From Pseudoxanthomonas winnipegensis (GTDB lineage: Bacteria > Pseudomonadota > Gammaproteobacteria > Xanthomonadales > Xanthomonadaceae), in assembly GCF_004283755.1 (NCBI RefSeq), contig NZ_SHMH01000008.1, forward strand, positions 186,001-250,000: a stretch of 64,000 nt of DNA. Direction: 5' to 3'. Shown in pieces: positions 53,410 to 62,394 of the stretch. The stretch's first letter is position 1, and each line of letters starts with the position of its first letter. The notes beneath the pieces were generated by a model, which had not been told where the DNA came from, did not search any database, and worked only from the letters and a program-made list of their open reading frames with translations. The translations under genes and the position numbers were made by a program.

Positions 53410-54150
53410 TCAGTTGTTGTTGTAGAAATTGACGGTCTGCGGCGTGTACGGCGTGCCGGTGCCGAGGAAGCGCCGCCGCACTTCGCGGGCGCGCTCGGTC
53501 GCCGCCGCCTGCCGCGCCAGCTCCAGCGAGGCCGCCCGGTCTTGCGTGATCTGGAGCTGCTGGGCCTGGATGGACTGCTTGGCCTGCAAGGCAAGAAGCT
53601 GGTTCGTCGCCTGCATGGCCTGCAAAGCGCCGGTGGCCGACTGGCTCTGGCTCACAAGGTCGGCCAGCGCGCTTTCGTCTTGGGTCAGGTTCTGCGACAC
53701 CTGCGCCTGCATCCGCATCGCGGTGTGCAGGCCGTTCAAGGTGTTCTTCCAGCGTTCTTGCGCATCGCGCAGCATCTGGTCGCCGCTGACGGTGGCGGCG
53801 TACTGCTCCGGGTACAGGCGCGAGAACGTGGTATCCATGCTCTGCACGTCGTAGGCCAGCCCCTGCGCCTCGGCGATCAGGCGTTCGGTGGTGGCAAGCG
53901 TGGAGCGCAGGCGGTTGACGATGTTGAAGTCCAGACTCGTCAGGTTGCGCGCCTGGTTGATGAGCATCTGCGCCTCGTTCTGGAGCTGGTTGATCTGGTT
54001 GTTGATCTGCTCCAGCGTGCGAACGGCGGTCAGCGTGTTCTGCACGAAGTTCGACGGGTCGAACACGGTGATGGCCGCCGCCGGCTGGGCGAGCATCAGC
54101 GAGCCGGACAGCACGATGGCGAGCGAAGCGGAAAGCACACGGGTCTTCAT
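53410..54150 (-). CDS. trbJ: Conjugal transfer protein TrbJ (VirB5-like)
   Basis: A 246-residue exported protein, 11 bases before the TrbK-like gene. A signal peptide (1-27, ending QPAAA) is followed by a long helical region VFDPSNFVQNTLTAVRTLEQINNQINQLQNEAQML that is diagnostic of TrbJ, with coiled-coil character. The protein belongs to the VirB5 group, found at the pilus tip. It ends in RFLGTGTPYTPQTVNFYNNN. The start overlaps trbE by ATGA. Confidence 0.95.
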   Translation of the reverse strand: MKTRVLSASLAIVLSGSLMLAQPAAAITVFDPSNFVQNTLTAVRTLEQINNQINQLQNEAQMLINQARNLTSLDFNIVNRLRSTLATTERLIAEAQGLAYDVQSMDTTFSRLYPEQYAATVSGDQMLRDAQERWKNTLNGLHTAMRMQAQVSQNLTQDESALADLVSQSQSATGALQAMQATNQLLALQAKQSIQAQQLQITQDRAASLELARQAAATERAREVRRRFLGTGTPYTPQTVNFYNNN

Positions 54151-56618
54151 GGCGAAACCTCCAGCGGTTGAGAAGCGAGGAAGGAAGCCGCCGCCGGTGC
54201 GGACGGCAGCAGGTCGGCGGCCCAATCGAGGCCGCGATGGCGCAGCCACGCGCCGGCGAAGCCGGGAGCGCCGGCCTGCGTCAACACGCGGTCTATGTCG
54301 CGTTGGTCTTGCGGGGTCGAAGCGCCCGCGAATGCGATGGCAGCCGGCCCCAGGTCGAGGTCGAACAGGCGGTTTCCCAAGCGCGATTGGTAGTAGTAAT
54401 CGCACTTGGGCTGGGCGGTAGCGACGATCTCGATTTGCCGGCTGTTGAGGCCGAAGCCCTCGTAGATCGTGCGAATCTGCGGCTCAGTGGCTTGCGGGTT
54501 AGGCAAGAAAATCCGACTGGCGCAGCTCTCGATGATCGCGGGCGCGATGGTCGAGTCTTTAATGTCGGCCAGCGACTGCGTGGCGAAGATGACGCTGACG
54601 TTCTTCTTGCGCAGCGTCTTGAGCCACTGGCGGATGCGGGCGGCAAACACCGGGTCGTCGAGGAACAGCCAGGCTTCATCAAGGATCAGCAGTGTGGGCG
54701 CACCGTCGAAGCGTTCATCGAAACGCGCAAAGAGGTAATGCAGCACAGCCATGACGGCGGCCTTGCTGTGCATCAGCTCCTCCATCTCGAAGCCCTGCAC
54801 GTCGGCCAGCCCCAGCCGGTCGCGGTCGGCATCCAGCAGCTTGCCGTGCGCGCCGCCGAGCACATAGGGCGCGAGCGCCTGGCGCAGCGCGTTGGATTGC
54901 AGCAGCACCGAGAATCCGGTGAGCGTGCGCTGTTCCATCGGTGCGCCGGCGAGGCTGCCGAGCGCCGACCAGATCGCCACCTTCTCGTCGGGGCCGATGG
55001 TCACGCCTTCGTGGCGAAAGCGGCCTTCGATCCACTCGGCGGCCCAGGTGCGGTAGCCCTCGCCGTCGATGCGGGCGAGCGGCTGGAAGGCCACGGCGGG
55101 GCCGTCTGCGTTGCCTCCACCATCCACGCCCAGGTCGTAGTGCTCGCCGCCCAGACCGAGGATGGTGGCGCGCATGGAGCGGCCCATGTCGAAGGCGAAG
55201 ATCCGCGAGCCGAAGTAGCGGCGGAACTGCAAGGCCAGCGTCGCCAGCAGCACCGACTTGCCCATGCCCGTGGGGCCGGCGACCAGCGTGTGGCCCACGT
55301 CGCCGATGTGCGTCACCAGCCGGAACGGCGTCGCGCCATCGGTGCGGGTGACGATCAGCGGCGGGCCGTCGAGATGGTCGTTCTTCTCCGGCCCGGCCCA
55401 CACCGCCGACAGCGGCATCATGTGCGCCAGGTTCAGCGTCGAGACGATGGGCTGGCGCACGTTCGCATAGGCGTTGCCGGGGATGGACGACAGCCAGGCA
55501 TCCACCGCATTGAGGGTTTCGGGAATGGTCACGAAGCCCCGGCCCTGGATGACGCGCTCCACCATGCGCAGCTTCTCGTCGGCCACGGCCGGGTCGGCAT
55601 CGAGCACTGTCACCGTGGCGGTGAGGTAGCCGAAGGCGACCTGATCGCTCCCCAGCTCCTGCAAGGCTGCGTCAGCATCGGCGGCTTTGTTGCTGGCATC
55701 GGTATCGACCAGCGGGCTTTCCTGCTGGAAGATGGTTTCGCGCAGCAGCGCAACGACGTTCTTGCGCTTGGCGAACCACTGGCGGCGTAGGCGGCCGAGT
55801 TCCTTTTCCGCCTCGGCTTTGTCCATGCAGAGAAAGCGGGTTGACCAGCGATAGCCAAAGCCCAGGCGGTTGAGGTCGTCCAGCAAGCCCGGCCAGGTCG
55901 AGGTCGGGAAGCCCCGCACCGACACCACGCGCAGGTGCTGGTCGCCCAGCGTGGGCGCGAGGCCGCCGACCAGGGCGGAATCGGCCAGCAGCGCGTCCAG
56001 ATGGAAAGGCACCTCAGGAACGCCGATGCGGTAGCGTCGCGTCGAGACGGTGGCGTGCAGATAGGTCAGCGTCTGCGCGTCGTCGAGCCAGGCGATTTCC
56101 GGCATCACGCCATCAAGCAGGTCGAACACCCGATCGGTTTCCGCCACGAAGGCATCGAGCCGGCCGCGCCAGTCCACGCCGTCGCCGGGTGCGTTCTCGT
56201 AAAGCATCTTGGCGGCGCGGGCGCGGGATTCCTCCGGCGGCAGGTAGGCCAGCGTCAGGTGATAGCCGCTCTCGAAGTGGTGGCCCGATTCCTCGAAGGC
56301 AGCGCGGCGTTCCTCGTCCACCAGCCACGAAAGCGGCTCGGGGAAATCCGAGTGCGGGTAGTCCGCCGCCGGCCGGCGCTCGGCTTCGATGAACAAGGCC
56401 CAGCCCGAACCCAGCCGACGCAGCGCGTTGTTGAGCCGCGCCGACGTAGCGATCAGCTCGCCTTGCGTGGCGCTGTCCAAGTCGGGGCCGCGAAAGCGGG
56501 CCGTGCGCTGGAACGAGCCATCCTTGTTCAGCACCACGCCGGGCGCGATCAACCCGGCCCAGGGCAGCCAGTCGGCCAGCAAGGCGGGCCGCTGGCGGTA
56601 TTCGGCAAGGTTCAGCAT
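54147..56618 (-). CDS. trbE: Conjugal transfer ATPase TrbE (VirB4-like)
   Basis: An 823-residue secretion ATPase that powers pilus assembly and DNA transfer. The N-terminal CagE/VirB4 domain begins LAEYRQRPALLADWLPWAGLI. The Walker A is VAGPTGMGKSVLLATLA (about 455), and Walker B is TLLILDEAWLFLDD (about 655), followed by the RKKNVSVIFATQSLADI motif. It is complete, with the usual length of TrbE in Tn4371-like elements. It starts 12 bases after trbD. Confidence 0.96.
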   Translation of the reverse strand: MLNLAEYRQRPALLADWLPWAGLIAPGVVLNKDGSFQRTARFRGPDLDSATQGELIATSARLNNALRRLGSGWALFIEAERRPAADYPHSDFPEPLSWLVDEERRAAFEESGHHFESGYHLTLAYLPPEESRARAAKMLYENAPGDGVDWRGRLDAFVAETDRVFDLLDGVMPEIAWLDDAQTLTYLHATVSTRRYRIGVPEVPFHLDALLADSALVGGLAPTLGDQHLRVVSVRGFPTSTWPGLLDDLNRLGFGYRWSTRFLCMDKAEAEKELGRLRRQWFAKRKNVVALLRETIFQQESPLVDTDASNKAADADAALQELGSDQVAFGYLTATVTVLDADPAVADEKLRMVERVIQGRGFVTIPETLNAVDAWLSSIPGNAYANVRQPIVSTLNLAHMMPLSAVWAGPEKNDHLDGPPLIVTRTDGATPFRLVTHIGDVGHTLVAGPTGMGKSVLLATLALQFRRYFGSRIFAFDMGRSMRATILGLGGEHYDLGVDGGGNADGPAVAFQPLARIDGEGYRTWAAEWIEGRFRHEGVTIGPDEKVAIWSALGSLAGAPMEQRTLTGFSVLLQSNALRQALAPYVLGGAHGKLLDADRDRLGLADVQGFEMEELMHSKAAVMAVLHYLFARFDERFDGAPTLLILDEAWLFLDDPVFAARIRQWLKTLRKKNVSVIFATQSLADIKDSTIAPAIIESCASRIFLPNPQATEPQIRTIYEGFGLNSRQIEIVATAQPKCDYYYQSRLGNRLFDLDLGPAAIAFAGASTPQDQRDIDRVLTQAGAPGFAGAWLRHRGLDWAADLLPSAPAAASFLASQPLEVSP

Positions 56619-56630
56619 GGCGGCGTCTCC

Positions 56631-56900
56631 CTACACGTCCAGCAGCGGCTTGTGCTTGATGTGCCGGGCGAAGACCTGCATGAACTGCGGATCGACGCGC
56701 GCGCCCCAGACGGCCAGCGAGTGACCGACGATCCAGAGCACCGCGCCAGGAATCCACAGTTGCAGGCCCAGCCCGACGGCGGCGGCCAGCGTGCCGTTGG
56801 CGATGGCCACGGTGCGCGGCGCACCGCCCATCAGGATCGGTTCGGTCAGCGAGCGGTGCAGCGGCACCTCGAAGCCCGGAAGGTCGTTGGCCGTGCTCAT
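56631..56900 (-). CDS. trbD: Conjugal transfer protein TrbD (VirB3-like)
   Basis: An 89-residue inner-membrane protein. FEVPLHRSLTEPILMGGAPR at the N terminus is the VirB3/TrbD signature, then two hydrophobic segments (about 30-45 and 47-65) lie before DPQFMQVFARHIKHK. It helps pilus biogenesis with TrbE. The start overlaps trbC by ATGA. Confidence 0.93.
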   Translation of the reverse strand: MSTANDLPGFEVPLHRSLTEPILMGGAPRTVAIANGTLAAAVGLGLQLWIPGAVLWIVGHSLAVWGARVDPQFMQVFARHIKHKPLLDV

Positions 56901-57280
56901 ACGACGGCCCCGCCGGAGAACGAGAAGAACGACAGGAAGAACGAGGACGCGGCGAAGGCGATGCTCAAGCCGAACACGATCTGGATGAGCTTGCGAAAGC
57001 CGCCCGAGGTGTCGCCGAAGGCCAGCGCCAGGCCGGTCGAAATGATGATGATGACCGCGACGATGCGCGCCACCGGCCCCTGAATCGACTCCAGAATGGA
57101 TTGCAGCGGCGATTCCCAGGGCATCGAGGAACCGGATGCCTTCGCGGTGCCTGCCGCCATCAGCATGACGGCGGCCAGCAGCAGGCCGTGGTGCGCCGGC
57201 GCGGCCAGCCGCCGCAGGCGGGCGAAGGCCGAAGCCGGATTTACGGAAATGCGCAAAGCATGGGCGTTCATCTGCGTCAT
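56897..57280 (-). CDS. trbC: Conjugal transfer pilin TrbC (VirB2-like)
   Basis: A 127-residue prepilin. A long signal peptide (about residues 1-49, cleavage after TAKA) precedes two membrane helices (about 70-90 and 98-120), with GPVARIVAVIIIISTGLALAFGD typical of TrbC. In IncP plasmids this pilin is cyclised; whether that happens here cannot be told. The start is MTQMNAH or the inner MNAHALRI three residues later. It overlaps trbB by four bases. Confidence 0.93.
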   Translation of the reverse strand: MTQMNAHALRISVNPASAFARLRRLAAPAHHGLLLAAVMLMAAGTAKASGSSMPWESPLQSILESIQGPVARIVAVIIIISTGLALAFGDTSGGFRKLIQIVFGLSIAFAASSFFLSFFSFSGGAVV

Positions 57281-58323
57281 GGCAGTTCTCCAGGTTGGTC
57301 AGGGGACGGGGAAGAAAGCGGCGGCAGCTCGGGAAACGGCGTTTCCAGCGCGTCCGCCAGGCGATAGCCCGCAGCGTCGAAGCCAACGACGCGGGCGATG
57401 GTTTCGACGTGGCGCTTGCGGCCACGTCCGGCGATGTGGATGACGACGTTGACCGCCTCGGCGATCAGTGCCCGCGGCGGATTCACCGCGACTTCGAGAA
57501 TCAGTTGCTCCAGGCGCAGCAGCGCGCCGAGCGCGGAACCGGCGTGGATGGTGGCGATGCCGCCGGGGTGGCCGGTGCCCCACACCTTCACCAAGTCCAG
57601 GGCTTCGCCGCCGCGCACTTCGCCGACGATCACGCGATCCGGGCGAAGGCGCATCGTGGCGCGCACCAGCTCCTGCATCGACACCACGCCGGCCCGCGTG
57701 CGCAGCGGCACATGGTCGCGGGCCGCGCATTGCAGTTCGATGGTGTCTTCGAGCACCAGCACGCGGTCGCCGGTGGCGGCGATCTCGGCCAGCAGCGCGT
57801 TCGCCAGCGTGGTCTTGCCGGTGCTGGTGCCGCCGGCGATCAGGACGTTCTGCCGTTCGCGCACGGCGCGGCGCAGGAACTCGGCTTGGCCGACGGTCAG
57901 GATGCCGTCGGCCACATACTGATCCAGGCCGATGATGTTCACGGCGCGCTTGCGCAGCGCGAACGCCGGGCCGGGTGCGGCCGGCGGCAAGATACCCTCG
58001 AAGCGTTCGCCTGTCTCCGGCAGCTCGGCGGTCAGCAGCGGCTGGCCGCGATGCACTTCCGCGCCGACATGCGCGGCCACCAGCCGGATGATGCGTTCGC
58101 CATCGGCTTCGGACAGCTCCACGCCCAGCGGCGCACGGCCCGACGACAGCCGATCCACCCATAGGGTGCGGTCGGGGTTGAGCATGATTTCCACCACGTC
58201 CGGGTCTTCCAGCGCGGCGGCGATCAGCGGCCCCATTGCCGTGCGCAGCATCTGGATGCGGCGATCCAATGAGGTCGCGGCCGACGAACGGGGTTCGGGC
58301 GGGAGCTGTGGAACGGCGCTCAT
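57277..58323 (-). CDS. trbB: Conjugal transfer ATPase TrbB (VirB11-like)
   Basis: A 348-residue hexameric secretion ATPase. The Walker A is GGTSTGKTTLANALLAEIA (about 170), the Asp box VLEDTIELQC, Walker B RVIVGEVRGGEALDLVKVWGTGHPGG, and the His box ATIHAGSALGALLRLEQL. N-terminal domain: EIMLNPDRTLWVDRLSSG. It drives pilus assembly with TrbE. It follows the CopG-like gene with a four-base overlap. Confidence 0.96.
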   Translation of the reverse strand: MSAVPQLPPEPRSSAATSLDRRIQMLRTAMGPLIAAALEDPDVVEIMLNPDRTLWVDRLSSGRAPLGVELSEADGERIIRLVAAHVGAEVHRGQPLLTAELPETGERFEGILPPAAPGPAFALRKRAVNIIGLDQYVADGILTVGQAEFLRRAVRERQNVLIAGGTSTGKTTLANALLAEIAATGDRVLVLEDTIELQCAARDHVPLRTRAGVVSMQELVRATMRLRPDRVIVGEVRGGEALDLVKVWGTGHPGGIATIHAGSALGALLRLEQLILEVAVNPPRALIAEAVNVVIHIAGRGRKRHVETIARVVGFDAAGYRLADALETPFPELPPLSSPSPDQPGELP

Positions 58324-58784
58324 GAGGCACGCTCCTGCGCTTCGGCCTGGGCCACCGCGTCATCCATTCGCATCGGGTCGGGATGCAGTTCCTCCACCAC
58401 GTCGCGCACCAGGCTCCGGCCGCGCAGCAGGTGGCGGCCAAGCTGCTCCACGAATTGCTCGAAACGGGCCTTGCCCTGGGCACGGGCGGCTTCCTGATGC
58501 GCTTCGGGAACCGGCGTGCTGACGGTCAGGAAGTAGCGAACGAACAGCGCCAGTGTTTCGATCTGGATGTTCTGGTCGCGCTCCAGGCGTTCGGCCTGCC
58601 GCGAGAGGCGATCCAGCCGCTTGGCGATGGCGGCCTCGCGCTGGTCGCCGGCATCGGGCGATAGCCACGATGCGAGCGCCGCCGCGACAATGGACGACTT
58701 GGACACGCCTTTCTTGGCGGCCAGTTCCTCCAGGCGCTTGGCGTGCTCGTGCTGGATGAATAGATTGAGGCGGTATTGACTCAT
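58320..58784 (-). CDS. CopG-like ribbon-helix-helix protein upstream of trbB
   Basis: A 154-residue protein with an N-terminal ribbon-helix-helix-like segment (YRLNLFIQHEHAKRLEELAAKKGVSKSSIVAAAL), followed by a helical region AIAKRLDRLSRQAERLERDQNIQIETLALFVRYFL. Genes of this type sit between traG and trbB in Tn4371-like elements and are annotated as CopG-family regulators. It may control the transfer operon or act with TraG in DNA processing. Overlaps both neighbours by four bases. Confidence 0.85.
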   Translation of the reverse strand: MSQYRLNLFIQHEHAKRLEELAAKKGVSKSSIVAAALASWLSPDAGDQREAAIAKRLDRLSRQAERLERDQNIQIETLALFVRYFLTVSTPVPEAHQEAARAQGKARFEQFVEQLGRHLLRGRSLVRDVVEELHPDPMRMDDAVAQAEAQERAS

Positions 58785-60781
58785 AGCTCGATTCCGTCGT
58801 GTTGTTCGAGGGAAGCCAGCCGCGCGGTGCGTTGCATCGCGGGGTCGAGCTGGCCGGGAAGCGGCAGCGGCAGGTCGTCGTCGTCATCGAGCAGCGCCAG
58901 GTCGTTGGCGAGAGCCGTTTGTTCGGGGTGGTACTTGGCCACCTCGGATAGCTCCGGCTGCCGGCGCGGGCCACCGTCGTCGGTGCTGCCCAGGTCATCG
59001 GCGGACGCCGTGGCCGGTGCGGTGGGGATGGCGGGAATCGCCAGGCCGCTCCAGTCGTCGGGGCGAGCTGGCGGCGCGTCGGCATAGCGCCCGGCGGCGA
59101 GCGCAGGCGGCGACAGCACGCGCCGCTTGAAATTGGCGTCGACGTAGTAGCGCAGCTTCTTCGCCTTGATCGGCGGCAGGCTGGACACCATCACCACGGA
59201 TTCGTCGGGTGGAAGCTGCATCACCTCCCCAGGGGTGAGCAGCGGCCGGGCCGTTTCCTGCCGCGACACCATCAGGTGCCCCAGCCACGGCGCGAGCCGG
59301 TGGCCGGCGTAGTTGCGCTGGGCGCGCAGTTCCGTGGCGGTGCCGAGCGTTTCGGAGATCCGTTTGGCCGTGCGTTCGTCATTGGTGGCGAACGTCACCC
59401 GGACGTGGCAGTTGTCGAGGATGGAATGGTTCTGGCCGTAGGCTTTGTCGATCTGGTTGAGCGACTGCGCGATGAGAAAACTGCGGATGCCGTAGCCGGC
59501 CATGAACGCCAGCGCCGTCTCGAAGAAGTCGAGCCGGCCCAGCGCGGGGAACTCGTCCAGCATCAGCAGCAGCTTGTGGCGGCGGGCGATGCCGTCGCTG
59601 CCATCGAGCGATTCGGTCAACCGCCGCCCAAGCTGGTTGAGGATCAACCGGATCAGCGGTTTGGTGCGGCTAATGTCCGAAGGCGGCACCACGAGGTACA
59701 GCGATACCGGGTGCTCGGCGGAAATCAGGTCGGCGATGCGCCAGTCGCAGCGCGACGTGACTTCGGCCACCGTGGGATCGCGGTACAGACCGAGGAACGA
59801 CATGGCGGTGCTCAACACGCCGGAGCGTTCGTTGTCCGACTTGTTGAGCACTTCGCGCGCAGCGGACGCGACAACCGGGTGCGGTGCATCGCCCAGGTGC
59901 TTCGTCGTCATCATCCGGTGCAAGGTCAGCTCGAACGGGCAAGCCGGGTCGCTGAGGAAGTTGGCGACGCCGCGCAGCGTCTTGTCCTCGCCCGCGTACA
60001 ACACATGCAGGATGGCCCCGACCAGCAGCGCGTGCGAAGTCTTCTCCCAATGGTTGCGGCGTTCGAGCGCGCCATCGGGATCGACCAGAATGTCGGCCAC
60101 GTTCTGCACGTCGCGCACCTCATGCGCGCCGCGCCGCACTTCCAGCAGCGGGTTATAGGCTGCCGACTTCGCATCGGTCGGGTTGAACAGCAGGCAATGC
60201 GAGAAGCGCGAGCGCCAGCCGGCGGTGAGCGTCCAGTTCTCGCCTTTAATGTCGTGAACGACGACGGACGCGGGCCAGCTCAACAAGGTCGGCACGACCA
60301 GGCCGACACCCTTGCCCGAGCGCGTCGGTGCGAAGGTCAGGACGTGTTCCGGGCCTTCGTGGCGCAGGTACTGGCCGCGATGCAGGCCGAGGAAGATGCC
60401 GGCTGGCTGCATCAGTCCGGCCTTGCGAATGTCTGTGGCATCGGCCCAGCGTGCGGAACCGTAGGTGGTGACGAGGCGCGATTGCCGCGAGCGCCACACC
60501 GACATGGCGATGGCGACCACCACCGCCACCAAGCCGCTGCCGCCCGCGATGGCACCGCCTATGTCGAAGACATGCGGCGCATAGGCATCGAAGAAGAACC
60601 ACCACTCGAACAGCCGCCAGGGGTGATAGACCGGCGTTCCGAAGAAATCAAACCAGGGCGAGCCAAGGCGTACTTGATAGGCCAGAGCGGCGGCTGTCCA
60701 TTGCGTTGCACTCCATACGCCGGCGATCACGATGCCGAAGACGGCGGCGATCTGCCCGAATAGCACGCCCTGAGCTTGCAT
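58781..60781 (-). CDS. traG: Coupling protein TraG (VirD4-like)
   Basis: A 666-residue type IV coupling protein that hands the relaxase-DNA complex to the secretion channel. Two membrane helices (about 8-28 and 75-100) lead to the RecA-like domain with Walker A APTRSGKGVGLVVPTLL (about 150) and Walker B LLLMLDEFPALGRLDFFE (about 400), plus the all-alpha domain between. The conserved VVVHDIKGENW and LIAQSLNQIDKAYG are visible. It is the first gene of the trb operon, after a 229-base gap containing a terminator and probably the operon promoter. Confidence 0.95.
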   Translation of the reverse strand: MQAQGVLFGQIAAVFGIVIAGVWSATQWTAAALAYQVRLGSPWFDFFGTPVYHPWRLFEWWFFFDAYAPHVFDIGGAIAGGSGLVAVVVAIAMSVWRSRQSRLVTTYGSARWADATDIRKAGLMQPAGIFLGLHRGQYLRHEGPEHVLTFAPTRSGKGVGLVVPTLLSWPASVVVHDIKGENWTLTAGWRSRFSHCLLFNPTDAKSAAYNPLLEVRRGAHEVRDVQNVADILVDPDGALERRNHWEKTSHALLVGAILHVLYAGEDKTLRGVANFLSDPACPFELTLHRMMTTKHLGDAPHPVVASAAREVLNKSDNERSGVLSTAMSFLGLYRDPTVAEVTSRCDWRIADLISAEHPVSLYLVVPPSDISRTKPLIRLILNQLGRRLTESLDGSDGIARRHKLLLMLDEFPALGRLDFFETALAFMAGYGIRSFLIAQSLNQIDKAYGQNHSILDNCHVRVTFATNDERTAKRISETLGTATELRAQRNYAGHRLAPWLGHLMVSRQETARPLLTPGEVMQLPPDESVVMVSSLPPIKAKKLRYYVDANFKRRVLSPPALAAGRYADAPPARPDDWSGLAIPAIPTAPATASADDLGSTDDGGPRRQPELSEVAKYHPEQTALANDLALLDDDDDLPLPLPGQLDPAMQRTARLASLEQHDGIEL

Positions 60782-60935
60782 GACTGGCCTCCGATTTCTG
60801 CGCTGATTCCTCGGTCAAGCGCGGCACAAGGACGTGCCGCATAGCGCGAGGATCAGAGTCGAAGCGGTGCCGGTCAAAGACCGTTTCTGACATCAAGATG
60901 CCGGAAAAAGCAATCTTTTCAGTTGCGGAGAGCGC

Positions 60936-60970
60936 AATAAAAACGCCGCGAATACTGGCGTATCGCGGCG
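60936..60970 (-). terminator. Rho-independent terminator after the exclusion lipoprotein gene
   Basis: On the minus strand CGCCGCGA (60970-60963) pairs perfectly with TCGCGGCG (60951-60944), separated by 11 bases, and is followed at once by TTTTTATT. A second hairpin, CGTGGC-TCG-GCCACG (61009-60995), lies between it and the lipoprotein stop codon. The pair isolates the lysR-lipoprotein transcript from traG. Confidence 0.8.
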
Positions 60971-61010
60971 TATCGAGAAATAAATTGAAAATTTCGTGGC
61001 CGAGCCACGA

Positions 61011-61289
61011 TTAGAACTTGGGTGGGTTCTCCGGTGGCGTATAAGGCACCTTGCCGTCACCAATGAATCGCTTGCGCGTGGCTTCGGCCACGCGGTTGCA
61101 CAACACGTCGCCAAGTATGGGGCGATCGGTCTTGCACTGCTGGCGCAGTTCTTTCAGCCGTTCGGGATTGGATACCAGTTCTTCAACGGTCGTCACGTCG
61201 GCCTGTTTCGGCGCTTCGTGCTTCGGCGTTTCGGATGGGCCGCAGGCCGAAAGCATCACGGCCAACAAGAGCGGGATGGTCTTCTTCAT
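61011..61289 (-). CDS. EexN-family entry-exclusion lipoprotein
   Basis: A 92-residue lipoprotein with lipobox MLSACGPS and the EexN core VEELVSNPERLKELRQQCKTDRPILGDVLCNRVAEATRKRFIG with two cysteines. It is clearly homologous to the TrbK-like lipoprotein at 53.1 kb. It lies right after the LysR gene (ATGA overlap), so it is under that gene's transcription, and is cut off from traG by a strong terminator. It should act in the envelope of cells that carry the element to prevent redundant entry. Confidence 0.85.
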   Translation of the reverse strand: MKKTIPLLLAVMLSACGPSETPKHEAPKQADVTTVEELVSNPERLKELRQQCKTDRPILGDVLCNRVAEATRKRFIGDGKVPYTPPENPPKF

Positions 61290-62230
61290 GGCTTGGGTTC
61301 CTCCGTGGGGTCGGGGTCAATGCGCGGTGTGGGTCGGCTGGTTTCCGGGGATTCAATGGCCTGCACGCGCTTAATGAACCGATCCAGCGTATCCGAAGGA
61401 TCACCTTCCGGGCGTAAAAGATAGGTCGTGAGCATTGGCGAGCGCCCAGCCAGCGGACGTGCGACAACACCCTGTTCCCGGCTGGCTGCGATGTGAGCAT
61501 AGCCCGTCAGACCCAAGCCGAAGCCTGCAGATACCAATGCCATCATCAAATCGCACGAAACAACCCGTTCGGCAACGAGCGGTTCCATGCCCACACGACG
61601 CAGCACCCTCTCGACCTGTCGGGCATGGCCTTCGCACATATGAGGATCAGCGAGAATCAGCGGAAATCGCATCACTTCTTCCAGTGGGATCCTTCGATAC
61701 TTGAGCAAGTCATGCCGTGCTGGCACCGCCACCATCAATGGATCGTTCCAGGCTGGCATGGCAATTATTCCGTCTCCAACCTCATCGGAGCGGGCAAGTC
61801 CCATGTCGTACAAATCGCAATGAATTCCCTTGATCTGCTGCGAAAGCGAAACCTCGAAGAAACGAATTTCAACTTCAGGCTCTTCCTGTCGGCAGAGTGC
61901 CAGCAAAGCCGGCAGGCGCGTCGGCGTGATACCGTCGGACAAGGCAATACGCAATTGGTGATGAAAGCCATTAGCTGCAGCTTTCACGCTATCACGCGCT
62001 TGCTGTATCGAAAGGAAGATGCGTGGCACATGCTCCGCAAATAGCTTGCCAGCGCGGGTCAATTTGGTGCTGCGGCTAGTTCGGATAAATAGCTGCGCAC
62101 CGAGTTCTTCCTCCAGCTCTCTGATGGCCCGTGATAGTGGTGATTGCTCAATATGCAGCTTCTGCGCTGCACGGGCAAAATGAAGTTCCTCGTGAACAGC
62201 CAAAAAGCAGCGAAGGTGCCTTAGTTCCAT
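61286..62230 (-). CDS. LysR-family transcriptional regulator
   Basis: A 314-residue LysR-type protein. The N-terminal winged helix is MELRHLRCFLAVHEELHFARAAQKLHIEQSPLSRAIRELEEELGAQLFIR, and the ligand-binding domain follows from about residue 90 (LRIALSDGITPTRLPALL). The effector is unknown. It is translationally coupled to the exclusion lipoprotein. The 164 bases upstream (62231-62394) are AT-rich compared with the neighbours and probably hold its promoter; no clear operator was defined. Confidence 0.93.
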   Translation of the reverse strand: MELRHLRCFLAVHEELHFARAAQKLHIEQSPLSRAIRELEEELGAQLFIRTSRSTKLTRAGKLFAEHVPRIFLSIQQARDSVKAAANGFHHQLRIALSDGITPTRLPALLALCRQEEPEVEIRFFEVSLSQQIKGIHCDLYDMGLARSDEVGDGIIAMPAWNDPLMVAVPARHDLLKYRRIPLEEVMRFPLILADPHMCEGHARQVERVLRRVGMEPLVAERVVSCDLMMALVSAGFGLGLTGYAHIAASREQGVVARPLAGRSPMLTTYLLRPEGDPSDTLDRFIKRVQAIESPETSRPTPRIDPDPTEEPKP

Positions 62231-62394
62231 TGGGCATCCATAGTCTCAATAATGGTTCTGGATAGATTGACGATCAGCTGTGAAGTACATAGCCATGATC
62301 AATTTTTATCGTGCTGGCTTGGTGGTCCATTAAAAGCACCGATTCGCCAACGTATTGGAAGATAACGGACCGCAAAATCCAGCGTTCACAGTGC

